A stretch of DNA of 53,631 nt. Source: Bacteroidales bacterium. GTDB lineage: Bacteria > Bacteroidota > Bacteroidia > Bacteroidales > Prolixibacteraceae. The position numbers and the translations under genes are program-made. The notes under the pieces are model-generated. The model was given only the letters and a program-made list of their open reading frames with translations. It ran no database searches and was not told the DNA's origin. Positions 1 to 7,839 of this stretch are shown in pieces (position 1 is the stretch's first letter; each line of letters begins with the position of its first letter). The stretch spans positions 1-53,631 of the forward strand of contig JAATGF010000129.1 in assembly GCA_015654795.1 (NCBI GenBank), read 5' to 3'.

Positions 1-259
1 CGAAATAAGCAACCGGGCTCCGTGAGGAACGAGCGGGCCGGGGAGCGGTTGAGCAAAGTAAAACGAACATGCCTTGGGAACAGGAGTTATTGTAAAAAAA
101 AGGCTTTAGTTCAATGGAATTATTATCCCTTTGAAACTACAAATTGATCTGAAAATGCTATTGTTTTCATCCTGTTTTTGTGATTAACAGGCAGTATTAC
201 AAACTTAAACACTTAAACGCGTTTGTCTTTTGCGTTTTTTCTCAAATGCCGCCAGGTTA
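1..259. repeat. Diverged duplicate of 448-698 (GC-rich segment plus ATPase gene tail)
   Basis: The first 92 bases match 448-539 without a visible difference. The match then continues, with small indels and substitutions, through the AT-rich spacer into the last codons of the minus-strand ATPase gene that ends at 652. Here only about 15 terminal codons of that gene remain before the similarity stops near 259. The copy therefore looks like the truncated end of an earlier duplicated module that began left of the window. Seen directly in the sequence. Confidence 0.85.
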
Positions 260-328
260 ATTTTCTTTTTTTTTTTGCTTTGACGAGATAGGATTTACTT
301 CAAAAACAACTGCAGAGAACTTTAAAAA

Positions 329-547
329 CAGGAAGTGTGGTGCTGAAGGTGAGGGCAGTTCCTGTGAAAGAGCGGCTGATCGCTGCCTTTGAGCCGTGCA
401 GCGCCACTCTTCCCATTGTGTGACGAAAGGCTTGTGAGATGAACGTACGAAATAAGCAACCGGGCTCCGTGAGGAACGAGCGGGCCGGGGAGCGGTTGAG
501 CAAAGTAAAACGAACATGCCTTGGGAACAGGAGTTATTGTAAAAAAA
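329..547 (+). pseudogene. GC-rich repeat segment carrying a broken reading frame ending AAFEP..TLPIV
   Basis: This segment is clearly related to 2531-2733 and, in its second half, to 1-92. On the plus strand the two full copies share a peptide tail: here A-F-E-P-C-S-A-T-L-P-I-V before the stop at 421-423, in the other copy A-F-E-P-N-S-T-T-L-P-I-V before the stop at 2624-2626. Upstream both encode R-K-C-G followed by acidic residues, but in this copy that stretch lies in a different frame from the tail, so the frame is broken. Such tails suggest a former protein gene transcribed towards the ATPase operon. I do not recognise the family; a mobilization protein is only a guess from the context. 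Confidence 0.55.
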
Positions 548-698
548 GGCTTTAGTTCAATGGAATTATTATCCCTTTGAAACTACAAATTGATCTGAAA
601 ATACTATTGTTTTTCATCCTGTTTTTTTGATTAACGGGCAGTATTACAAACTTAAACGCGTTTGTCTTTCGCACTTCTTTCAAATGCCACCAGGTTAA
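448..698. repeat. Second copy of the 1-259 repeat
   Basis: It matches 1-259 at an offset of 447 bases. It runs through the spacer containing the shared motif GGCAGTATTACAAACTTAAA and into the 3' end of the intact ATPase gene. The gene is complete here, so this copy is the parent-like one and 1-259 is the truncated one. Confidence 0.85.
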
Positions 699-1377
699 AC
701 ATCTCGCGCATCCGGCTGCGGACGCGGTTTCCATACATCGATTCAAGTTCGGAAGCTGAAAGGTTGGTAGTAATATGGGTCAGTACCCCTTTCTGAATAA
801 ACAGGTCGTACCGGCTCAGCAGTATCTCTGCCATTACATTGCATTCGTTACCGAAGTATTTGATCGGCTGTTCAATACCCAGGTCATCGAAGCAAAAAGC
901 CCTGTTTACCTGTGAAAACGGAGAATTGCAAAAAGCCAGGTTACTGTAGCGGCTGATTACCCTAAAACCATCCCTTTCAAATTCAAAAGTGATTTCCCTG
1001 ACCGATTTCAGGGTATACTGTTTCTCCTGTGGAAAGAACGCCTTGAGCAGGGTCATAAGCGATGTCTTTCCGCACCCGACAGGTCCATTCATCAGAATTC
1101 CTTTTCTCAGATTCAAGTTGTGGCGTGCAGTATTTTCAAAATCACCGATGGCATAAACCAGTAATTTGTAAATCAGTTCGTGATCCTCTGGAAAAACAGT
1201 GAAGTGATCTCCGAAGAAAATTCGTCCCTGTTTTTGTAACCAATCCAGGCTTGCCGAAAAACTAAAATTGAAAAATCCGTTTTTCAATTCTGCAATTTCA
1301 TCATAGGGGTTCTGAATAATCTTTGTCATTTGCAACATGGATTTGGTGTATTCCGGATGGCTTTTTTCCTCTTCCAT
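652..1377 (-). CDS. DnaC/IstB-like AAA+ ATPase
   Basis: The 241-residue protein carries a Walker A motif G-P-V-G-C-G-K-T-S near residue 98, a Walker B motif F-C-F-D-D-L-G near residue 167, and a late motif T-T-N-L-S followed by Y-G-N-R-V-R-S-R-M. This is the arrangement of DnaC/IstB-type AAA+ ATPases, which load helicases or assist transposition. It is the third gene of a minus-strand module; its start overlaps the end of the winged-helix gene by 77 bases, which suggests translational coupling. In Bacteroidota mobile elements such an ATPase commonly sits next to a replication-like winged-helix protein, so a role in element replication or transfer is inferred. No truncation is visible. The product family is well supported; the exact role is not. 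Confidence 0.85.
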   Translation of the reverse strand: MEEEKSHPEYTKSMLQMTKIIQNPYDEIAELKNGFFNFSFSASLDWLQKQGRIFFGDHFTVFPEDHELIYKLLVYAIGDFENTARHNLNLRKGILMNGPVGCGKTSLMTLLKAFFPQEKQYTLKSVREITFEFERDGFRVISRYSNLAFCNSPFSQVNRAFCFDDLGIEQPIKYFGNECNVMAEILLSRYDLFIQKGVLTHITTNLSASELESMYGNRVRSRMREMFNLVAFERSAKDKRV

Positions 1378-1765
1378 TTCTATTATTTTTACCGGGGTCC
1401 TGTTTATTAAAGTTTGTAATGTTTATATAATAGGAAGGCGTATCACTTGCTGTATCAGTTGCGGTATTCCTTGCAGTATCAAAACTGATACAGATAACCT
1501 GGCTTCCTGCATACATATTTGAAGCGGAGACATACCGGATATATCCCCACTCCTGAAGTTGCTTTATGCAACGGGCATAGGTATTTACCGAACCGATCCT
1601 CGCTAACTGCATCATCTCGTCACGCACAATTGTAAAAGGATTCTGAAACCGGTTCAGGTTCCAAACCTGGAATAACGCCATATACAAGCTGATATGAAAC
1701 GAAGTTATCCGCTGATCTTCTGCTATTCGCATAAAAAAACCGTTCATATGCCGGATATAGTTCAT
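1301..1765 (-). CDS. Winged-helix replication-like protein
   Basis: This 154-residue protein begins M-N-Y-I-R-H-M-N-G-F-F. Residues about 15-85 (F-H-I-S-L-Y-M-A-L-F through L-Q-E-W-G-Y-I-R-Y) have the pattern of a winged-helix domain that Bacteroidota mobile elements use in replication-initiator-like proteins. The C-terminus is polar and low in complexity (N-K-Q-D-P-G-K-N-N-R-N-G-R-G-K-K), probably disordered. It overlaps the HTH gene upstream by four bases and the ATPase gene downstream by 77 bases, so the three genes are very likely one transcript. I infer DNA binding at an element origin; no catalytic motif is visible. Confidence 0.7.
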   Translation of the reverse strand: MNYIRHMNGFFMRIAEDQRITSFHISLYMALFQVWNLNRFQNPFTIVRDEMMQLARIGSVNTYARCIKQLQEWGYIRYVSASNMYAGSQVICISFDTARNTATDTASDTPSYYINITNFNKQDPGKNNRNGRGKKPSGIHQIHVANDKDYSEPL

Positions 1766-2058
1766 CTTCTTGATTCGGGCCCAAACCGGGTTTTGGGCTG
1801 AATTGGTTCAAGCATTTTGCGGATGTCCTCGTAGTCATAAAACAAAACTCCGCCGATTTTGGTAAAAGGAAGAGTGCCATTCATCCGGAGATTCTGCAGT
1901 GTTCCGGGTGAAATTCCCAGTAATTTACGGATTTCGTAGGATTTAAGCCACTTTTTGGATGGCTGGCCATGGTGCTCCTGGAGCATCCTTTTCAACTCAC
2001 GGAATAATTCAATTTTGAATTCCCTGAGATCATCTGAAGTAACAATTTCTGCTGGCAT
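1762..2058 (-). CDS. Excisionase-like helix-turn-helix protein (MerR/HTH_17 type)
   Basis: The 98-residue protein has an N-terminal helical region (E-F-K-I-E-L-F-R-E-L-K-R-M-L) and then a MerR/excisionase-type HTH. The latter is visible as K-S-Y-E-I-R-K-L-L-G-I-S-P-G-T-L-Q-N-L-R followed by the wing L-P-F-T-K-I-G-G-V-L-F-Y-D-Y-E-D-I. This layout is typical of small DNA-binding proteins that Bacteroidota integrative elements use for excision or control. It is the first gene of the three-gene minus-strand module. A degenerate second copy lies at 2870-3163. The upstream DNA of both copies is also conserved, which marks the likely control region. Confidence 0.85.
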   Translation of the reverse strand: MPAEIVTSDDLREFKIELFRELKRMLQEHHGQPSKKWLKSYEIRKLLGISPGTLQNLRMNGTLPFTKIGGVLFYDYEDIRKMLEPIQPKTRFGPESRR

Positions 2059-2530
2059 AACTTTTCAATTTAAAATGGTTTATTTTGATTCTCCCAAATA
2101 TGAAAATTTCCAAAATATATATTACACAAGTTGTACCCAAGTTTGGTGTTTTATATGGTTAAATATCAGATTTATAGTTTAATACCATTTGATTTAGGTT
2201 GCATCGTTTTGATTCCTGATTGATCGAATGGCAGGTTCTTCCTGTTCCAAACAGGGCTGTTTTAACTGAATTAAAAGGACAAAAATATTTTTAAAAGTGA
2301 AAGGAAAAACTGGAAAGAAGAAAAGAAAGTGCGATAATTTGCTTGTCGTGGATAAAATGCAAGGCTGTTACGGCACTTTATATTAACAAAAAAGATATCT
2401 TATGAGCCATCGTAACGGAGCACTTGTCCGGGCCTTGCATTTTTCAGATTCACTGATAGCCCAGATTATAATTTTTTTTTAACTTGGAGATTTATGACCT
2501 TAAAAAATAATCTCATAAATTTTCAAAAAA
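2059..2530. other. Gene-free stretch with a long interrupted inverted repeat
   Basis: No credible reading frame was found. The notable content is an inverted repeat: AAAATGCAAGGC at 2354-2365 is the exact reverse complement of GCCTTGCATTTT at 2432-2443. An inner pair, GTTACG at 2367-2372 and CGTAAC at 2411-2416, lies inside it. The whole could fold into a branched stem of about 90 bases. It could be a transfer or replication origin, a recombination site, or the remains of an insertion. Confidence 0.55.
2128..2146. promoter_or_regulatory. Conserved operator-like repeat upstream of the HTH module
   Basis: AAGTTGTACCCAAGTTTGG contains two AAGTT half-units. Nearly the same string, AAGTTGCACCCAAGTTGG, lies at 3240-3257 upstream of the degenerate HTH copy, and both are followed by a conserved GTTTTATAT. 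Conservation in two otherwise drifting copies suggests a binding site for the HTH protein or an element end. This is inference from position and conservation. Confidence 0.4.
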
Positions 2531-2733
2531 AGGAAGTGTGGTGATGAAAGTGAAAAGGTAGAATCTGCGAATGATCAGTTAACCGTTGCCTTCGAACCGA
2601 ACAGCACCACTCTTCCCATAGTGTGACATAAGGATGCGCGAAAGAAGCGACTGGCTTAGAGAGGAATGATCGTGCTAAAGGAGCTAATGAGCAAAGCACA
2701 AGCGAACAGGCCGGAGGAACAAAAGACAATTCT
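2531..2733 (+). repeat. Third, more diverged copy of the GC-rich segment
   Basis: It aligns along its length with 329-540, including the blocks GGAAGTGTGGTG, CACTCTTCCCAT.GTGTGAC and GAGCAAAG. On the plus strand an uninterrupted frame reads R-K-C-G-D-E-S-E-K-V-E, then D-Q-L-T-V-A-F-E-P-N-S-T-T-L-P-I-V, then the stop at 2624-2626. This copy keeps the frame that is broken in the first full copy. After the stop the similarity continues for about 110 bases, so more than the peptide tail has been duplicated. Confidence 0.7.
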
Positions 2734-2869
2734 ATCCAGTAAATTTTGAATACAGGCTGTATTCTTTAACGGAACCATAAATCAATTATTTTATGGCAGC
2801 CAATTCCGAAAATGGATCATCCCTGGATTTTTGATTAACCCCAAAAAGTTTAGGCGTAGGGTATTGTTC

Positions 2870-3163
2870 ATCGTCCTCCGTTAATGCTAAGCCGATTTTT
2901 TTGCTGCTTTGGTTTCTGGCATTTTGTGAAAAATATTTGAAGTCATAAAATAAAAACCCCACCGATTTTGGTAAAAGGCAGGGTATCACTCATATGGATA
3001 TTTTGCAGTGTCTCTGGTGAAATTCTTAATAGCTTACAGATATTTCAGGATTTGAGCCGCTTTGGGTCCCTGCTGTACATAGTGCTCTAAGAGCATCCTT
3101 TTCAACATACGGAAGAATTAAACTTTGAATTTACGGAGATGGTCTATAGTGACAATTTTTGCT
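2870..3163 (-). pseudogene. Degenerate duplicate of the excisionase-like HTH gene
   Basis: On the minus strand the translation begins K-P-A-K-I-V-T-I-D-H-L-R-K-F-K-V and continues R-M-L-K-R-M-L-L-E-H, matching the intact protein at 1762-2058. It is interrupted by several stops and frame changes. The fragment T-L-P-F-T-K-I-G-G-V still matches the HTH wing in a shifted frame. The upstream flank matches too. It is a dead copy of the same module; the winged-helix and ATPase genes are absent next to it. Confidence 0.75.
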
Positions 3164-3342
3164 GGCTTAATTTATCAATTTTTGAATGATTTATTTTGAA
3201 TTCATCCAAAATTGAAAAGTTCTACACCAAGCTTTTCCAAAGTTGCACCCAAGTTGGCTGTTTTATATCGTTAATCAGGAGACAATAATTTCTTAACCTA
3301 TTCTCTTCTTGTTTTTGGAGCCAATTGCTCTATGTTTCACTT

Positions 3343-4191
3343 TTAGTCGTCCTCATCCATTTTGTTTAGCAATCGATCCCTGAGATAGTCAAGAAATTTT
3401 GTTCTTTCCTTTTTGCGTATTCTTATTTCAGTAAAAGAACGATAAATATTTCCTAACTCAATATGAAATATTTTTTCAAAAATTGTAGAGAGGTGTTTAA
3501 TGTCAAACTTCCCTTTGTTGATGGCTCCAGAACTATGCAGGGCATAAATCAGTTCGATCAACGAAACCTTATTCTCAGTCCAAAATAAGTCTGTTTCAAT
3601 TCCGACCTTCTGAATTTTATCAGTTTCTATACCTTTCCTGATAATATTTTTTATCTCGTGATCAATATATTGTAATACCAATTCAAATGCTTTAATCTTC
3701 GACAATACATAATCATGGCTGGTATTAAACTCTGGATAAGTTATAACTCGCGTATTTATTGTAGCAAGGAATGTGTCTGTTTGGCCACGAACAAAAAAAT
3801 GGTTATCAAATAGACTTGAACCACTTCGGTAATAACTGTAAAACTCCCGGTATTCGTCAAAAAATGCATGTATTTTCTTTTGAATTCCTGCAAAGTATTC
3901 CTGTTGAAGTGAGAGGTTCACAATAGGACGTTTGGCTTCAATGTAATAAATTTCAATGTAATACAATAATTTTCCATAAACAAGAGGTTTAACAACTTTG
4001 AAAAAATAGATCTCATCGGCCTGTGTTTTTAACCCATGTTTTAGCACAAATTCCCGTAATTCGTTATAGGTTGATGCACATAAATTAATTGCGGCTATGA
4101 TCCGGTTTTGAAAGTTTTCATTGTCTCCATCCAACAAGCGGAGTTTCTCTTCCATCCCACAGATTATCACTCTAAATTTACTATTTTCCAT
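3343..4191 (-). CDS. rteC: RteC-family protein
   Basis: The protein (282 residues from the start at 4191, M-E-N-S-K-F-R) is all-helical and has the features of RteC. RteC is the regulator that controls excision of CTnDOT-type conjugative transposons. Visible marks are the middle region F-F-D-E-Y-R-E-F-Y-S-Y-Y-R-S-G-S and the C-terminal segment I-E-L-I-Y-A-L-H-S-S-G-A-I-N followed by I-R-K-K-E-R-T-K-F-L-D. An upstream in-frame start at 4272 would add 27 hydrophobic residues that the family does not need, so the shorter form is preferred. No rteA/rteB two-component genes or tetracycline resistance genes lie nearby, so this is probably a separated or relict regulator. Confidence 0.75.
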   Translation of the reverse strand: MENSKFRVIICGMEEKLRLLDGDNENFQNRIIAAINLCASTYNELREFVLKHGLKTQADEIYFFKVVKPLVYGKLLYYIEIYYIEAKRPIVNLSLQQEYFAGIQKKIHAFFDEYREFYSYYRSGSSLFDNHFFVRGQTDTFLATINTRVITYPEFNTSHDYVLSKIKAFELVLQYIDHEIKNIIRKGIETDKIQKVGIETDLFWTENKVSLIELIYALHSSGAINKGKFDIKHLSTIFEKIFHIELGNIYRSFTEIRIRKKERTKFLDYLRDRLLNKMDEDD

Positions 4192-4810
4192 GTTGTTTCG
4201 ATTTTGTGTTATTTTTTCTATTAAATTAAATATATAAAATGGAATAGTCAAGTAACACGAGATAACAAACAATCTGTATATGGCTAATATATAGATACAT
4301 AACGAATTAATAAAAACTTAAAGGATAATCAGGTATCAAAACTCTTCCAATTGACAGGATTCAATATATTGAGTTTGAAAGAAATAAATTAATAAATTTT
4401 CATTTACTGTATATTTGTATAGATTACTGACATTTAACCATTTATAAATCGTTTCGGGATAAACATAACAAGAAAACCAGAATTGAGTCTGATTTCAATG
4501 TAATTAGGGCTCAGCTTATTTGAATATCAAAGACTAAATAATAGAATTTCAGTCTATTCCATTCAGATTAACTCCTTCATTGGCTATAAAAAAAGTATCT
4601 CTGATAAAAATGTAGATAATTTCGGACGATAAGTGCGCGGATTTTCATTATTTACCGACAATATAAATCTCCAAGTGTGGAAATTGGAAGGTTATATTTC
4701 TTCATTGCTTTAAGCTACCAATAGTATGGATATTATTGGAAAGATTTTGGGAAATCCGAGAAATGAAGTTGAAAAGATTAGGAGTAAATTAACCAGTAGT
4801 TAAATTACTG
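4192..4810. other. Intergenic stretch, no supported gene
   Basis: About 620 AT-rich bases lie between the RteC-like start and the end of the XRE gene. The only frame with any coding look is a 25-codon plus-strand one at 4724-4801, starting M-D-I-I-G-K-I-L-G. It has no recognisable family and is too short to call. No strong inverted repeat or promoter stands out. The stretch probably contains decayed element DNA. Confidence 0.5.
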
Positions 4811-5050
4811 TTATTCAAAACCTTCGCTGAAAAAATCTTTCAACGAGATATTCATTGCTTTTAAAACTTTCAATAAGCTACTAAACCGAAGATCTTCGCC
4901 ATTCTCGTATCTTCCATATTGAGTACGAGACAAATCATTCTCATAAGCAAAATGTTCATAATTCGAAAAATCTCTTTCCTTTCGCAATTTTTTGAATCTT
5001 TCACCTAAATTATGCAATTGCTTTTCAGTATAGTCACCCTTTTTTGTCAT
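4811..5050 (-). CDS. XRE-family helix-turn-helix regulator
   Basis: The 79-residue protein is a single Cro/CI-type HTH domain: L-G-E-R-F-K-K-L-R-K-E-R, then Y-E-N-D-L-S-R-T-Q-Y-G-R-Y-E-N-G-E and L-L-K-V-L-K-A-M-N-I-S-L-K-D-F-F. It has no extra sensor domain. It is divergent from the alpha-CTD-like gene at 5254, and the shared intergenic space contains a tandem repeat (5077-5104) right upstream of its start, which suits autoregulation. The partner it controls is unknown; the divergent gene is the natural candidate. Confidence 0.8.
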   Translation of the reverse strand: MTKKGDYTEKQLHNLGERFKKLRKERDFSNYEHFAYENDLSRTQYGRYENGEDLRFSSLLKVLKAMNISLKDFFSEGFE

Positions 5051-5076
5051 AAAACAAATAAAGGATAAATCCCACT

Positions 5077-5104
5077 AAATTGGTACCGCTAATTAGATAC
5101 CGCT
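5077..5104. promoter_or_regulatory. Tandem 14-base repeat upstream of the XRE gene, candidate operator
   Basis: AAATTGGTACCGCT is followed directly by AATTAGATACCGCT, 11 of 14 positions identical. The pair lies 26 bases upstream of the XRE start codon. Two adjacent direct half-sites are a common XRE operator layout. No binding data can be inferred beyond this. Confidence 0.4.
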
Positions 5105-5253
5105 ATTGTGCTGTATTTGTTTTTTATGTATTTTTGAATCAAGCAAATGACAATCTATTTCTGAGTCAAACCAATTGTAAAATAAGACCAAAAAAATCAG
5201 AAAATTGCCATTAAATTCATTTTTTAAAAAAGAAAGCTTAATAAAACAGAAAA

Positions 5254-5511
5254 ATGGAAAATAATCAGGAAATAATCACCCGTACAATCAAGGATTTACC
5301 ACTTGGTGATGAGGTTCAAAACCTTTGCAAACAACTCAATTTTAAAAATCTTGACGATCTACTAAAAGTCTCCGATTATGACATGATACATACGTTGGGA
5401 TTATCGTATCACGCAGTTATGGAACTTTTCAGTTATTTACAATCCCTTGGTCTTGGGGATTTGGTTGACAACCCGGGGAAAGGAGAGGTTCAGATCACAT
5501 GGTCAGATTAA
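5254..5511 (+). CDS. Stand-alone RNA polymerase alpha-subunit C-terminal-domain-like protein
   Basis: The 85-residue protein reads like an alpha-CTD: I-K-D-L-P-L then V-Q-N-L-C-K-Q-L-N-F-K-N-L-D-D-L-L, then H-T-L-G-L-S-Y-H-A-V-M-E-L-F-S-Y-L-Q-S-L-G-L. The pattern of two helix-hairpin-helix-like turns and a final G-L-G-D matches the DNA- and activator-binding domain of RpoA, here without the assembly domain. It ends 17 bases inside the end of the convergent 390-residue gene. Known alpha-CTDs bind UP elements and activators; a free copy next to an XRE gene in mobile DNA might compete with or recruit polymerase. That role is inference. Confidence 0.65.
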   Translation: MENNQEIITRTIKDLPLGDEVQNLCKQLNFKNLDDLLKVSDYDMIHTLGLSYHAVMELFSYLQSLGLGDLVDNPGKGEVQITWSD

Positions 5512-6667
5512 TCTTTTTCAAAAATTGAAATATAATTTTGCGAACTTCCCCACGGGTTGATTCTTCGATGTTGTAATATTTCAACCTCAAACTCTCTGCA
5601 GAAATGCTCTCTCGTTTTTTAGAACGTGTGTGCTCTGCAAGAAAATTTAACAATTCTCGCACATTATTATTTTTGATTATTCCACATTCAGTAAATAGTC
5701 GAACCATACAGGCAATTTGGGTAACTGACAACTCGGTCTCAATTTTATACCCAGTATATGTAACTCCTGGAATTCCCGTCGAATAACCAAAACCAGAAAA
5801 AAGAAGGAGACTTTTTTCATAAAAACGTATTTCTTCCTGTACCCAGTTGCCAAGGAAAATATGTACAGCTTCATGGTTGGAATCAAAAGCATAAGCTGGT
5901 TTAATCGGCACCTGATTTATCTTTTTCAGCCAATGATTTAAACGTTCGATCTTATCTTTCGCAGAGTCTATTTTATTGACATCTTCAATGATCACATTTA
6001 TCAGGTAATGAACAACAGGAAGAGTATTAAAATTAAATGCGATTAGGACATCATTTAACGATATTGAAAAAGAATGTTCCTTGTTGGAATCCCTGATCAA
6101 ATCGATCTCCTGAACAAATTCATTCAGATATGACATCAATCCGCAAGTAATTCCGAATCCATCGGCGTTTATCCTTTGATGAATTGAAGCCCTTACCTTC
6201 TCATACAAAATATGATCTAGGTCATCATCCTTTAATCTTAATTTTTCAACTTTTTTGGACATTTCCTTCCCAAATGAAATTTGGGAATTCTTCGGCATTT
6301 TCTGACCTTTGTCATGATAAGCGGAGAAGTTATTCAGGATAAAAACCAGTAAACTATCAAGGATAAGCAGAACTGACTTTTGGGCTTTAGACAAGTCCTG
6401 ATCCATCTCCGGGCTTTCTTTTTTGTTAATAGCTTCGAAAAGAACATCGTTCAACGAAACCAATCGAGCATAGTGATTTCTGATGAATATTTTCTGATTT
6501 GATACACTTTGAATAGAATAAAACTGTCTAATAAGCAATGGTTTTATCTTTGCTGCGTCCTTTTGGGCTTTTAGAGAGCATTGTTCTGATTCAAAAATTT
6601 CTCCTGTAGAAATCAAGTTCACCAACAAATCAATGTCATTAATCAGTTCATTTAATTCATTTTCCAT
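5495..6667 (-). CDS. Hypothetical protein with a possible RteC-like C-terminal layout
   Basis: I do not recognise this 390-residue protein firmly. It is mostly helical, with no signal peptide or membrane segment. The C-terminal part (from about residue 300) reads I-E-T-E-L-S-V-T-Q-I-A-C-M-V-R-L-F, then E-C-G-I-I, then I-S-A-E-S-L-R-L-K-Y-Y. This layout recalls the end of RteC proteins: a helix pair with A-L-H-S-S-G-A-I, then a basic helix. No catalytic motif is visible. It converges on and overlaps the alpha-CTD-like gene by 17 bases. Its setting in mobile-element DNA suggests an element-borne accessory function, possibly regulatory. Confidence 0.6.
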   Translation of the reverse strand: MENELNELINDIDLLVNLISTGEIFESEQCSLKAQKDAAKIKPLLIRQFYSIQSVSNQKIFIRNHYARLVSLNDVLFEAINKKESPEMDQDLSKAQKSVLLILDSLLVFILNNFSAYHDKGQKMPKNSQISFGKEMSKKVEKLRLKDDDLDHILYEKVRASIHQRINADGFGITCGLMSYLNEFVQEIDLIRDSNKEHSFSISLNDVLIAFNFNTLPVVHYLINVIIEDVNKIDSAKDKIERLNHWLKKINQVPIKPAYAFDSNHEAVHIFLGNWVQEEIRFYEKSLLLFSGFGYSTGIPGVTYTGYKIETELSVTQIACMVRLFTECGIIKNNNVRELLNFLAEHTRSKKRESISAESLRLKYYNIEESTRGEVRKIIFQFLKKINLTM

Positions 6668-6894
6668 AGGTATCTTGTACTAATGAACAATCACATAGAT
6701 TTAATCTTTTTGGTATAGGCGAATAATCAGCCCATGTTAATTAACAGATTATGAACGTATAGGGTTATTTAAAACCATTTTATTTATGAGTGAATCGAAT
6801 ATTGTGTACATATTAAACCGCCGATTCTACTTGAAATGGTACTCATCAAGTTATCCTAGAAGGCGATCATTGCTGTTTGTTCAACTTTAAAAAA

Positions 6895-7180
6895 TTAACA
6901 ACACAAGTTAATTAATGCTCCAATTATCAATGATATGATACCTACACATATTACCAGCACTGTTGTAAGGCTCCTGCCCAGGAATTTTGAAAGCACAACG
7001 ATTGAGGATATGCATACAGCAGAAGAGGTTAAAAAAAACCATAGCAGAACCGAGTGAGAGATTTGTAAAATTCAATAGAGGTTTAAGTATGAATATGTCA
7101 GCACCATTGCACATATAAATGGGTATTCCAATAACAGCCATAATTATCATTGATAGCCAATCATTGCTAAAATTATACAC
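6895..7180 (-). pseudogene. Broken membrane permease (ArsP/DUF318-like), C-terminal fragment
   Basis: The minus strand encodes W-L-S-M-I-I-M-A-V-I-G-I-P-I-Y-M-C-N-G-A-D, a typical transmembrane stretch of ArsP/DUF318-type permeases (G-I-P-x-Y-x-C). After L-G-S-A-M-V-F-F the frame breaks at a run of eight A on the plus strand (7031-7038). In the next frame the sequence resumes as T-S-S-A-V-C-I-S-S-I-V-V-L-S-K-F-L-G and ends in a last membrane helix at a stop at 6895-6897. The N-terminal half is missing and ISL3-type transposase remains lie just upstream. Truncated and frameshifted, hence not functional. Confidence 0.7.
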
Positions 7181-7194
7181 GCTAAGAAGTTACT

Positions 7195-7835
7195 TTAGAT
7201 TGAATAATTCCACCGAAAAAATTTCTCTTTCGAAATTATTCTTGATTTTAGACAGTCCGCAAATCGCAGATATCTTGCGATCTTCCGTGGAGACATTAGT
7301 CTTTGTTTAACTACCGGCAATGTTTTTATCTCTGGATTTGTCCGTATAGGATGATCTTTGAATTGTTCATAAAAACTGGTCTTACCCCCATTAAAACCTA
7401 TTTTTGTAATACTGTCAAATATCGTTGTAATATTTTTCCATTCGGAAAACTCCCTTTCTATAATTTCCTGATATTCATTGTAATTATTCCTGACATGAAT
7501 GCCTTTATTTAAAAAAATATTCATTTTGGAATAACGACGAACCGTATTCTTTGACATCTGTAACGATTTTGCTATTGATTTTATTGAGACCCCCATCTTT
7601 AAGCATTTCTTTTACTTTATCAAATCTCTCTTTGAAATAATCATTCATTTCTCCTTTCTTTTTTCCTGTACCTTTCGGTGGTTTTTCATCGGAAATGTCT
7701 AGGCAATTGTGACATTAGGTGGTAAATATTCAAGTAAGGAATTTGATAAATCCTTGTATTAGTGCTTGATAACCTTATATAATCTGTCTGATAAATTTGC
7801 CAATAAATGAAATCTGTCGGCCACTATTATCTTGT
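7195..7835 (-). pseudogene. Degenerate ISL3-family transposase
   Basis: Reading the minus strand from 7835, V-A-D-R-F-H-L-L-A-N-L-S-D-R-L is the ISL3 DDE-domain signature around the second aspartate. It is followed by in-frame stops and at least one frame change. From about 7596 an open stretch of 133 codons carries the HTH insert (I-K-S-I-A-K-S-L-Q-M-S-K-N-T-V-R-R-Y) and the later block M-S-P-R-K-I-A-R-Y-L-R-F. The N-terminal zinc-finger part and the C-terminal end are absent. It lies between the truncated permease and the glp operon, so it may have removed the permease N-terminus. Confidence 0.75.
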
Positions 7836-7839
7836 ATTA

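Noticed and set aside
257-517. Minus-strand 86-codon frame rich in S, R and P
   Set aside because: It lies antisense to the GC-rich repeat segment and has no family likeness; the plus-strand tail is the conserved reading.
2354-2443. Integron attC site
   Set aside because: The inner pair GTTACG/CGTAAC does not fit the RYYYAAC/GTTRRRY core and no integrase is nearby.
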